A stretch of DNA of 5,483 nucleotides from Nitrososphaeraceae archaeon. Its GTDB lineage: Archaea > Thermoproteota > Nitrososphaeria > Nitrososphaerales > Nitrososphaeraceae. The position numbers and the translations under genes were made by a program. The notes under the pieces are model-generated. The model worked only from the letters and a program-made list of their open reading frames with translations. It had not been told where the DNA came from and did not search any database. This document shows positions 1 to 5,483 of this stretch, piece by piece. Positions within the stretch are counted from its first letter, which is position 1; every line of letters starts with the position of its first letter. Location of the stretch: the NCBI GenBank assembly GCA_025937665.1, contig JAICQW010000125.1:1-5483 (forward strand), given 5' to 3'.

Positions 1-913
1 GTTCTGTGACAGGATGTTCTACCTGAAGGCGAGAGTTAACCTCTATGAAATAAAAGTTACCCTTTTCATCTCTTAAGAATTCAGCTGTCCCTGCATTAAG
101 ATAATCGACTGATTCTGCGGCTCTAACAGCTATCTCCCCTATCTTTGATCTGGTTTTCTTGTCCACAACAGAAGATGGTGAAAATTCTATTAATTTTTGA
201 TGACGTCTTTGGATCGAGCATTCTCGTTCAAATAGGTGTCTTCCGTTTCCGCTCGAATCCCTGGCAAGCTGAAACTCTATATGTCTTATACCCTGTAGGA
301 ATTTCTCAACATATAATCCAGATTTACCAAAGGCGGCTCTTGATTCAGCGGCTGCCATTTCAAATTCCTCTCTAAGTTTCTTCTCGTCATTTGCAAAACG
401 AATACCCCTACCACCACCGCCGTATGCCGATTTAAGTAGAACTGGATATCCGGCTTCTTCAGCTATCTCAACTGCCTTATCAACTTCTTCTAATATATCA
501 TCGCTTCCTGGTATTGTTGGAACTTCTGCTTTTTTCATAATCTCTTTACATTTCATCTTGTCGCCCGTAAGCGCCATCGCCTCGCTTGTTGGACCAATAA
601 AGATAATTCCATTTTCTTCACACTTTGCGGCGAATGTTTCATTTTCAGAAAGGAATCCATAACCTGGATGTATTGCTTCTGCACCGGCACTTACTGCGAT
701 TTCAATTATTCTATCAATGTTAAGATAGCTTTTGGTTGGTGCAGGAGGACCCAGATAGTATGCCTCATCAGCGCTCTTTACGTGCTTTGACCTCAAGTCT
801 TCGTCAGAATAAAGAGCGATTGATTTGATCTTCATTTCCTTGCAAGCCCTTATTACCCTTAACGCTATCTCGCCCCTGTTTGCAATTAAAATGCTTGAAA
901 TTAATTTTCCCAA
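1..913 (-). CDS. accC: Biotin carboxylase subunit of acetyl-/propionyl-CoA carboxylase (3' end cut by window edge)
   Basis: This subunit carboxylates biotin on its carrier protein using ATP and bicarbonate; the carboxyltransferase next door then passes the CO2 to acetyl-CoA or propionyl-CoA. The visible 304 residues cover the N-terminal biotin carboxylase domain (ILIANRGEIALRVIRA, residues 8-23) and most of the ATP-grasp domain. K161 precedes the glycine-rich loop GGGGRG (165-170). EK is at 203-204 and RRHQK at 236-240. The metal and bicarbonate site is E278, E291, N293, R295 and E299 in EVNSRLQVEHPVTE. Family members usually have about 450-510 residues, so roughly one third is missing beyond the left edge. 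An in-frame TAG at 919-917 forces the start to the TTG at 913-911, 12 bases after pccB. AGGGG overlapping the pccB stop is a weak ribosome site. One oddity is that the usual EEAP after RRHQK reads EFSP. No biotin carrier domain is visible; a separate gene is expected downstream. The family is certain. The acyl-CoA role is inferred from the neighbour, since pyruvate carboxylase subunit A is similar. Confidence 0.93.
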   Translation of the reverse strand, partial: MGKLISSILIANRGEIALRVIRACKEMKIKSIALYSDEDLRSKHVKSADEAYYLGPPAPTKSYLNIDRIIEIAVSAGAEAIHPGYGFLSENETFAAKCEENGIIFIGPTSEAMALTGDKMKCKEIMKKAEVPTIPGSDDILEEVDKAVEIAEEAGYPVLLKSAYGGGGRGIRFANDEKKLREEFEMAAAESRAAFGKSGLYVEKFLQGIRHIEFQLARDSSGNGRHLFERECSIQRRHQKLIEFSPSSVVDKKTRSKIGEIAVRAAESVDYLNAGTAEFLRDEKGNFYFIEVNSRLQVEHPVTE

Positions 914-925
914 TTCCTATTTCCC

Positions 926-2467
926 CTAAAGATTAATGTTACCATGTTTCCTTACCGGTCTTGATTCCCTCTTGTTTTGCAGTACATTCAGAGCTTTTAC
1001 TATCATTATTCTAGTTTCAATCGGGTCGATAACAAGATCAATTATTCCTTTTTCTGCTGCGATGTAAGGATTCGCAAATTTTTGACGATACTCCTTTGCT
1101 AATTTCTTTTTGATTTCAATTGGGTTCTTGGAATTCTTGAGGTCTTTTCTGTGAACAATTGTAATGGCAGCCTCTGGACCCAATACTGCAATTTCAGCTG
1201 TGGGCCAAGCATAATTAATGTCTGCCCTCAGGTTCTTACTACCCATTGCAATATACGCTCCACCATAAGCTTTTCCAATTATACAAGTTACTTTGGGTAC
1301 TGTTGCTTCACAGTAAGCATATAACAATTTACTACCATGTCGTATTATGCCATTATGTTCCTGATCTGTTCCTGGCAAATACCCTGGTGTATCTACTAGA
1401 GTAACAATTGGGATATTGAAGCAATCGCAAAAGCGAATGAATCTAGCAGCTTTAGTTGAAGAATTGATATCTAGGGCGCCAGCAAGATACATAGGTTGAT
1501 TAGCGATTATTCCAATTGTTTTACCATCAATCCTAGCAAAACCGACCAGAATATTTTCGGCGAAATGTTCATGTACTTCAAGGAAATCACCCTTGTCAAC
1601 AAGCAGCTTGATGATTTGCTTCATGTCATATTGTTCATAAGGATTTTCCGGCAGTATTTTAGAAAAATCGGGTTCCAGTCTATTAGGATCGTCTTGGGCC
1701 TCGATCACTGGTGAGACTTCAAGATTATTTTGAGGGATAAACGAAATCAATTTTTTTATTTTGTCCATGCATTCATACTCATTTTCTGCAACAAAATGAG
1801 CCACACCAGATTTAGTTGAATGAGTTCTTGCCCCACCAAGATCTTCGAAGGACACCTCCTGACTAAGAACTTCTTTCACTACTTCAGGACCTGTTACAAA
1901 CATTTGACCAATATTTTCAACCATTATAACAAAATCTGTCATGGCCGGTGAATATACTGCCCCTCCAGCGCATGGACCAATACTTGCAGTTATTTGTGGT
2001 ATAACACCAGAAGCCATAGTATTTCTGAAAAATATATCACCATAACCATCGAGACTCATTACACCTTCCTGTATTCTTGCTCCTCCAGAATCCAGGATGC
2101 CGATGAGCGGTGCACCTACCTTGATAGCATGATCCATTAGCTTTACGATTTTCTTTCCAGCCATTTCACCCAAGGATCCACCTAGAATTGTAAAATCATA
2201 TGCATATACAAACACCTGTCTTCCGTTGACTGTGCCAAAACCCGTAATGACACCATCACCATAGTATTTGGTTGCATCATTATCGTTTGATCTATGAACT
2301 ACATACTTGTCTATTTCGATGAAAGAATTACTGTCAAGAAGTAAATCCAGCCTTTCTCTTGCAGTTAATTTTCCCTTTGTGTGTTGAGCTTCAATTCTTT
2401 CTTGGCCCCCTCCTAACTCTGCTTTTTTTTTCATTTCATGCAGACGGTTTATCTTTTCATCATGCAT
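926..2467 (-). CDS. pccB: Acetyl-CoA/propionyl-CoA carboxylase, carboxyltransferase subunit
   Basis: This subunit transfers CO2 from carboxybiotin to acetyl-CoA (giving malonyl-CoA) or propionyl-CoA (giving methylmalonyl-CoA). In thaumarchaea one enzyme does both in the 3-hydroxypropionate/4-hydroxybutyrate carbon fixation cycle. The protein is full length (513 residues from the chosen start; family 510-530) and has the two crotonase-like halves of the carboxyltransferase family. The first half carries GGSLGEMAGKK (96-106), LDSGGARIQEG (125-135) and the oxyanion loop GPCAGGAVYSPAM (164-176). The second carries DTPGYLPGTDQEHNGIIRHG (359-378) and the second oxyanion loop GKAYGGAYIAMG (398-409). 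I406 occupies the position of Asp422 in Streptomyces PccB, a known acyl-chain selectivity residue. An ATG six codons upstream (2485) is also in frame. I prefer 2467 because a TATA box centred near 2497 predicts transcription starting near 2470, giving a leaderless message, and because the family normally begins close to the HDEKINRL segment. It is the first gene of an operon with accC. Methylmalonyl-CoA decarboxylase alpha subunits are similar but would not pair with a biotin carboxylase. Confidence 0.96.
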   Translation of the reverse strand: MHDEKINRLHEMKKKAELGGGQERIEAQHTKGKLTARERLDLLLDSNSFIEIDKYVVHRSNDNDATKYYGDGVITGFGTVNGRQVFVYAYDFTILGGSLGEMAGKKIVKLMDHAIKVGAPLIGILDSGGARIQEGVMSLDGYGDIFFRNTMASGVIPQITASIGPCAGGAVYSPAMTDFVIMVENIGQMFVTGPEVVKEVLSQEVSFEDLGGARTHSTKSGVAHFVAENEYECMDKIKKLISFIPQNNLEVSPVIEAQDDPNRLEPDFSKILPENPYEQYDMKQIIKLLVDKGDFLEVHEHFAENILVGFARIDGKTIGIIANQPMYLAGALDINSSTKAARFIRFCDCFNIPIVTLVDTPGYLPGTDQEHNGIIRHGSKLLYAYCEATVPKVTCIIGKAYGGAYIAMGSKNLRADINYAWPTAEIAVLGPEAAITIVHRKDLKNSKNPIEIKKKLAKEYRQKFANPYIAAEKGIIDLVIDPIETRIMIVKALNVLQNKRESRPVRKHGNINL

Positions 2468-2492
2468 AACAATTTTAAACAGCATATATTCG

Positions 2493-2500
2493 CATATAAA
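2493..2500 (-). promoter_or_regulatory. TATA box of the pccB-accC operon
   Basis: The minus strand reads TTTATATG here, a good archaeal TATA element in an A+T-rich gap. With the usual centre-to-start distance of about 26-27 bases, transcription should begin near 2470, three bases before the pccB ATG at 2467. No Shine-Dalgarno sequence precedes that ATG, so the message is probably leaderless. A second TATA-like run (AATATAT, 2490-2484) would place the start inside the gene and is less likely. The position is inferred from spacing only. Confidence 0.5.
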
Positions 2501-2584
2501 TTCATTATAGCTAACGTAGTTCTACCTAACTAGAAAAGGCATATTTTGTCCAATAAAATCATTGAATGACGGACTATGGATATC

Positions 2585-2797
2585 TTATTCTCTTAAACCA
2601 GCCCTTCCGCCTTTCGCTCGTCGGAAGTAATTCATGCCTAGATTATAATTATCATACAGAGACTCTAATGTTTCTATCTCTGATAATAAAGATTCAAGTT
2701 CAGTTTTTGAAACGTTGGGATCATTTTTCAATTTATCATATCTTTCAGTCTTTTCGGTAAGGAGTTTTCCAACGTTCTGTTCGTATTCGCTAGACAT
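2585..2797 (-). CDS. Small helical protein of unknown function (70 residues)
   Basis: I do not recognise this family. The protein is highly charged and has no cysteine, signal peptide or membrane segment. Residues about 5-50 are predicted to be helical, with spaced leucines (SKTELESLLSEIETLESLY, 30-48) that suggest a short coiled coil or helical hairpin. It is followed by an aromatic segment (NYNLGMNYFRR, 50-60) and a basic, glycine-containing tail (AKGGRAGLRE). Such composition argues for a real protein that binds a partner. The ATG at 2797 is the only good start, because an in-frame TAA lies a little upstream and no ATG intervenes. No Shine-Dalgarno sequence is visible. It lies between rfcL (167 bases upstream) and pccB (117 bases downstream), so it may be read from the rfcL transcript or from its own weak promoter. 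An overlapping plus-strand frame (2566-2760) is poorer in composition and is taken as a shadow. Confidence 0.65.
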   Translation of the reverse strand: MSSEYEQNVGKLLTEKTERYDKLKNDPNVSKTELESLLSEIETLESLYDNYNLGMNYFRRAKGGRAGLRE

Positions 2798-2837
2798 GAG
2801 GCTTAGAGACTTTTTGGGAGTTTAATGTTTTTCTATT

Positions 2838-2900
2838 CTATTTTATCCTAGAATTATTTAAACAGCCAATATGCCAAGTATTATTTTTGAAATTTATCAA
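2838..2900 (-). CDS. Possible 20-residue micro-ORF behind a strong ribosome binding site
   Basis: A TTG at 2900-2898 stands six bases after AGGAGGTGA and opens a frame of 20 codons ending in TAG (2840-2838). The predicted peptide, MINFKNNTWHIGCLNNSRIK, has no recognised features. The only support is the well-placed ribosome site; codon use cannot be judged at this length. Alternatives are a regulatory leader peptide, the remnant of a lost gene, or chance. Confidence 0.2.
   Translation of the reverse strand: MINFKNNTWHIGCLNNSRIK
2840..2862 (-). promoter_or_regulatory. Possible TATA elements for the 70-residue gene
   Basis: The minus strand carries TTTAAATAA (2862-2854) and ATAAAATA (2847-2840) upstream of the ATG at 2797. 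They predict transcription starts near 2831 or 2817, leaving a leader of roughly 20-34 bases. The first resembles the box in front of the 378-residue gene (TTAAATAA, 5384-5377). The whole gap is A+T-rich, so either match could be chance. Confidence 0.25.
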
Positions 2901-2906
2901 GACTTG

Positions 2907-2915
2907 TCACCTCCT
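2907..2915 (-). promoter_or_regulatory. Isolated, near-perfect Shine-Dalgarno sequence
   Basis: The minus strand reads AGGAGGTGA, which matches the complement of the archaeal 16S rRNA 3' end (...TCACCTCCT) over nine bases. No other gene start in the window has anything comparable, and no sizeable gene begins behind it. A TTG follows at an ideal six-base spacing and opens only the 20-codon frame. It lies just after the rfcL stop, in the gap before the 70-residue gene. Confidence 0.4.
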
Positions 2916-2964
2916 GCTACCAGTCGTAGTCATTCCAGTCCAACTTGTCAGCTTCTAACTGCCA

Positions 2965-4179
2965 TCAGCGTTCATTTTCGGCAGGTCTTGATATTTCCCT
3001 CACCAGCACATCAGCTTCTTTTTCTGATGCAATGGTACTTCTAATCAAGTCCTCATATTGGTCTGTGCCTGATAGGACTTGCCTAAGAGGTTCAAAGTAA
3101 AAGGAGCCAAAAGTGCTTCTGGAAGTATGGAAATACTGTGCCAGAATTCGTAATGTCTTTTTCAGGCCCTGAGCCCTTGATAAAATTCCCATATTTTCAA
3201 AACCAATACTATATCTATTATATCGAATAAACTTATTTCGTGACACCTCAAATAATGATTTAGTTAGTATAAGTGGAAAATATCTCAATATCTTCCAGTT
3301 TCTCAGTACAAGAGATCTCCCCAAGATCACATCCAATTCTGAGAGTTTGTCTAAGAGCACGGCAATGGTTGGGATATCAATCTTTGACATGACAATGCTT
3401 GAGAAAAAAGCAGCAAGTATGTCTTTCCGTCTATCTTCAGAAGACTGACCAAACCTAGGATCGGAATAAGAAATATCTGCCCTTTGAACTAGGTCCAATG
3501 CTTCTCCAAAAGTCTTGACAGAAAAGAATTGTCCTATCATATTTTCGATATCAATATCAACTACTGGATTTTTGATCGTTGTGTAGCCTGCCTTCATGGC
3601 CTGTGTTGCATTCAAGAGTGATCTAATATCACCAAAACTATTACGTACTACGGTAATCCTGTTCTCATCATTCATTGAGGCGTTTTGAAGTCTCAAAATC
3701 TTGTCTAAATAAAGCATAGAAAGTCTTGGAGGGATAGGAGAGAATGTGACTGTTTTTGAAACTTTGGAAATCTTCTTTATCGCCTCGTTTGATTTATTTG
3801 CAGCCATAATTACCCTTATCGAAGGTTCTTTGAATAAATCTATCAAGAAATCAAGTCCACCCGAGTCTTCCCTTTTTGAAATGCCGTCTATTTCGTCCAG
3901 AAAAAGTAGGTAGTTTTTTCCAGTTAGACTCGAATTTGAAAAAATAGGTGTAATGACTTGTTCAAGCAAGTTCTTATTTCGAGTATCACTTGCGTTCAGT
4001 TCAATCAGATCAATATCAAATTCTCGACATAATGCATGAACAAAGGATGTTTTACCAACACCCGGTGGCCCAACGAGTAACAGAGGTTTTGAACCATCGG
4101 ACCATTTTACTATCCACTCTATTATTTTCTTCCGAGAGCTTTCATTGCCAACAAAATCGGATATTTTTGGGTGGATCAA
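2965..4179 (-). CDS. rfcL: Replication factor C (clamp loader) large subunit
   Basis: This is the large subunit of the archaeal clamp loader, an AAA+ ATPase that with four RfcS subunits opens the PCNA ring and places it on primed DNA. Residues 8-150 form the ATPase core: FVGN (9-12), Walker A GPPGVGKT (37-44), the RFC box IELNASDTRN (59-68), Walker B LLFLDEID (91-98), and sensor 1 in IMAANKS (124-130). Sensor 2 is GDIRSLLN (183-190). The remainder (about 215-404) is the helical collar region, recalling thaumarchaeal RfcL in stretches such as NWKILRY (294-300). DEID and the absence of an SRC motif point to the large rather than the small subunit. The length of 404 is at the short end of the family (about 400-500). 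The start is TTG, limited by an in-frame TAA at 4197-4195. The protein therefore begins at HPKISDFVGN and lacks the WxxKYRP box usually found before it. No C-terminal PCNA-binding motif is evident. It lies 33 bases behind the 378-residue gene, probably in one operon. Confidence 0.9.
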   Translation of the reverse strand: MIHPKISDFVGNESSRKKIIEWIVKWSDGSKPLLLVGPPGVGKTSFVHALCREFDIDLIELNASDTRNKNLLEQVITPIFSNSSLTGKNYLLFLDEIDGISKREDSGGLDFLIDLFKEPSIRVIMAANKSNEAIKKISKVSKTVTFSPIPPRLSMLYLDKILRLQNASMNDENRITVVRNSFGDIRSLLNATQAMKAGYTTIKNPVVDIDIENMIGQFFSVKTFGEALDLVQRADISYSDPRFGQSSEDRRKDILAAFFSSIVMSKIDIPTIAVLLDKLSELDVILGRSLVLRNWKILRYFPLILTKSLFEVSRNKFIRYNRYSIGFENMGILSRAQGLKKTLRILAQYFHTSRSTFGSFYFEPLRQVLSGTDQYEDLIRSTIASEKEADVLVREISRPAENER

Positions 4180-4212
4180 AGAATCATCATTAGTTTAAGG
4201 AATGAAATACAA

Positions 4213-5349
4213 TCATTTGGATTTTTTGATACTTATTGAGAGATTCTTTTGGAAATATGGAAACAAATCGCGACGCTTCATAACGTTGAACCAGTATTGA
4301 TTATAGTGACTGACGCTCAGGAACAAAAATTTCAAAAATGGCTTTATAGACATCTCTTCTGGTAACATTTCAAGTGCAATCTTCGCTTCATCTAAATAGA
4401 TTTCACTTTTACTCAATGTAAGTTCAAATGCCTTTTCAACATCATTTGTAACAATTGAGTAGTAAAGCGGCCATGAGGGAATTTTTATTCCTCCATTTGC
4501 TATAGCATCTTCCATTTCATTGCCGCATCCGACGCACTCAGCTGCCTTTGCCATCCCTAAATGAAAAATATCATTGAGAGGAGCCATATTAAATGCCATG
4601 TTACGACCAGCAGTACCCATGACGGCACGATACTTTTTATAACATCCAATCATATTTTCGTCGTTTATAGATTCGGGATTGAGTTTTAGCCTAGCGTCAA
4701 TATACTGGCCAATCCTTGCATCTTTGAATCCATCTTCAAACGCCTTAAGTACAGAATCACCACCTGCCGAGATTTTTTCTCGCGCTATTTCAAGGATATA
4801 TGGATTCATAAGTTTGTAATCATCCAAAAATTCGATATCTTCGTCAGCATCCATTATCCTATCCATTGGTTCACTTAGATCGATAGCAATAACATGTCCA
4901 TCAACAATTGACGTCCTTACCTCTTTTGATACCGGTTCTTTATAGAAATCAGAGGCACTATCAATCAATGCTGAGAACACAGGGAAAGTCATTTTCACAA
5001 AATTAGAATTCAATATTCTCTGTACCCTATCTGCGAGTACGTCAGGTTTTGAAAGCCTTTCTCGTACCGAATCAATTTTTGAATCATCCAACGACAATTC
5101 ATTAGATTCTATTTCGTCGACAAATTTTTTCATCGTCGCTTTCGGATTTGTATCTGAAATGAGTTTTTTATGCAATGATAATAGAAATCTTTTTGTAAAC
5201 TCTGTAAACTCCCCTTCAGACTGGCGCCGATATTTACTATATTGTTTATATCCTTTTTCTTGTAATAACACTTGCTTTATTATTTTCTTACCAGAGTTAG
5301 TACTCCATAATGAAACTTTTGAAAAAATTTTACTTTCCTTGGCGCTCAT
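4213..5349 (-). CDS. Protein of unknown function, probably archaeal-specific (378 residues)
   Basis: I do not recognise this protein. It appears soluble and mostly helical, with no signal peptide or membrane helix. The N-terminus is basic (residues 1-75, many Lys/Arg); a more acidic middle follows (78-95 and 156-180, including DADEDIEFLDD at 167-177). The most distinctive stretch is 228-300: C236, then GTAGRNMAFNMAPLND (245-260), CVGC (272-275) and KIPSWPLYYS (289-298). C236 and the CVGC pair could take part in a metal site, but a fourth ligand is not obvious. The C-terminal part is rich in aromatics (FLKFLFLSVSHYNQYWFNV, 338-356) and ends in a basic tail. The ATG at 5349 follows an in-frame TAA and lies about five bases after the start predicted from a TATA box at 5377-5384. 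It is directly upstream of rfcL, with a 33-base gap, which hints at a replication or repair role. I considered primase large subunit because of the cysteines and PLYY, but the spacing does not fit. Confidence 0.85.
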   Translation of the reverse strand: MSAKESKIFSKVSLWSTNSGKKIIKQVLLQEKGYKQYSKYRRQSEGEFTEFTKRFLLSLHKKLISDTNPKATMKKFVDEIESNELSLDDSKIDSVRERLSKPDVLADRVQRILNSNFVKMTFPVFSALIDSASDFYKEPVSKEVRTSIVDGHVIAIDLSEPMDRIMDADEDIEFLDDYKLMNPYILEIAREKISAGGDSVLKAFEDGFKDARIGQYIDARLKLNPESINDENMIGCYKKYRAVMGTAGRNMAFNMAPLNDIFHLGMAKAAECVGCGNEMEDAIANGGIKIPSWPLYYSIVTNDVEKAFELTLSKSEIYLDEAKIALEMLPEEMSIKPFLKFLFLSVSHYNQYWFNVMKRRDLFPYFQKNLSISIKKSK

Positions 5350-5376
5350 TTACAATTCTTTCAGAATAATCCGTCG

Positions 5377-5384
5377 TTATTTAA
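5377..5384 (-). promoter_or_regulatory. TATA box of the 378-residue gene and rfcL
   Basis: The minus strand reads TTAAATAA. Its centre is about 31 bases from the ATG at 5349, so transcription would begin around 5354 and the message would be nearly leaderless; no Shine-Dalgarno sequence is present. The element is nearly symmetric (TTATTTAA on the plus strand), so it might also serve a divergent plus-strand transcript starting around 5407. Inferred from sequence and spacing only. Confidence 0.45.
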
Positions 5385-5450
5385 CTTTCAGAATTGGTGA
5401 TTTATCTTGAAGTAAAGAATGAAAGTTGGAAAAATATTGGAATATCAGAA

Positions 5451-5483
5451 ATGGTAAACCTGCCTACCTTGAAGACATGGCTA
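5451..5483 (+). CDS. Possible 5' end of a divergent gene (cut by window edge)
   Basis: An ATG at 5451 opens a frame that runs to the window end (MVNLPTLKTWL, 11 codons). The same frame is open back to a TAA at 5382-5384 and could start at TTG 5394 or GTG 5397; its translation there (VIYLEVKNESWKNIGISE) also looks protein-like. A plus-strand TATA at 5377-5384 would put a transcript start near 5407, which favours the ATG. There is no clear ribosome site and too little sequence to name a family. The minus-strand frame over the same bases (to a stop near 5406) is also open, so the call is weak. Confidence 0.2.
   Translation, partial: MVNLPTLKTWL

Noticed and set aside
145..375. Plus-strand reading frame of 76 codons opposite accC
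   Set aside because: It lies wholly inside the ATP-grasp coding region, whose minus-strand translation is clearly conserved; the plus product has no plausible features.
1496..1714. Plus-strand reading frame of 72 codons opposite pccB
   Set aside because: It is antisense to well-conserved carboxyltransferase sequence and is a by-product of its codon use.
2468..2584. Terminator or small RNA gene between the 70-residue gene and pccB
   Set aside because: I found no stable stem with a following T-run and no tRNA-like fold; only the pccB TATA element stands out.
2566..2760. Plus-strand reading frame of 64 codons opposite the 70-residue gene
   Set aside because: The minus-strand frame has a better, helix-compatible composition and the common gene direction. 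The plus frame looks random, though neither can be proven from sequence alone.
2907..2920. TCACCTCCT on the plus strand as the 3' end of a 16S rRNA gene
   Set aside because: The match stops after nine bases, and the surrounding sequence has no resemblance to rRNA; it is better read as a Shine-Dalgarno sequence on the other strand.
3990..4193. Plus-strand reading frame of 67 codons opposite rfcL
   Set aside because: It covers the Walker A and RFC box coding region and is a shadow.
4213..5349. Primase large subunit (PriL) as the identity of the 378-residue protein
   Set aside because: The three cysteines and the PLYY segment recall the iron-sulphur domain, but only 35 residues separate the first cysteine from the CVGC pair, and the long conserved stretches expected between them are absent.
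5159..5410. Plus-strand reading frame of 83 codons opposite the start of the 378-residue gene
   Set aside because: It is Cys/Phe/Leu-rich as expected for the complement of Lys/Glu-rich coding sequence, and has no start signal.

Overview
The window looks like chromosomal DNA of an ammonia-oxidising archaeon (Thaumarchaeota/Nitrososphaeria). It is A+T-rich, uses archaeal TATA boxes with almost no leader, and joins a Crenarchaeota/Thaumarchaeota-style biotin-dependent acyl-CoA carboxylase to a clamp-loader large subunit that resembles, from memory, the Nitrosopumilus RfcL. The lineage is inferred from protein character, not from a marker gene; a low-GC soil lineage or a marine relative would both fit.

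All well-supported genes lie on the minus strand, so the order of transcription runs from right to left. At the right edge (5350-5483) is an intergenic segment with a TATA-like box and, possibly, the first codons of a divergent plus-strand gene. Then come a 378-residue protein of unknown function (5349-4213) and, 33 bases on, the replication factor C large subunit rfcL (4179-2965, TTG start). These two look co-transcribed. A 167-base gap (2964-2798) follows. It holds an isolated, near-perfect Shine-Dalgarno sequence and an in-frame 15-codon reading frame just beyond the rfcL stop. Next is a 70-residue helical protein (2797-2585), then a 117-base gap with the promoter of the carboxylase operon.

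The operon consists of the carboxyltransferase pccB (best start 2467, stop 926) and, 12 bases on, the biotin carboxylase accC (TTG start 913, cut by the left edge after 304 residues). Together with a biotin carrier protein that should lie elsewhere, probably just past the left edge, they form acetyl-CoA/propionyl-CoA carboxylase. This is the bicarbonate-fixing enzyme of the 3-hydroxypropionate/4-hydroxybutyrate cycle.

I see no mobile element, CRISPR array, tRNA or rRNA. The window is mainly housekeeping. The points that deserve a second look are the unknown 378-residue protein beside rfcL, the missing N-terminal box of RfcL, and the structured gap behind rfcL.
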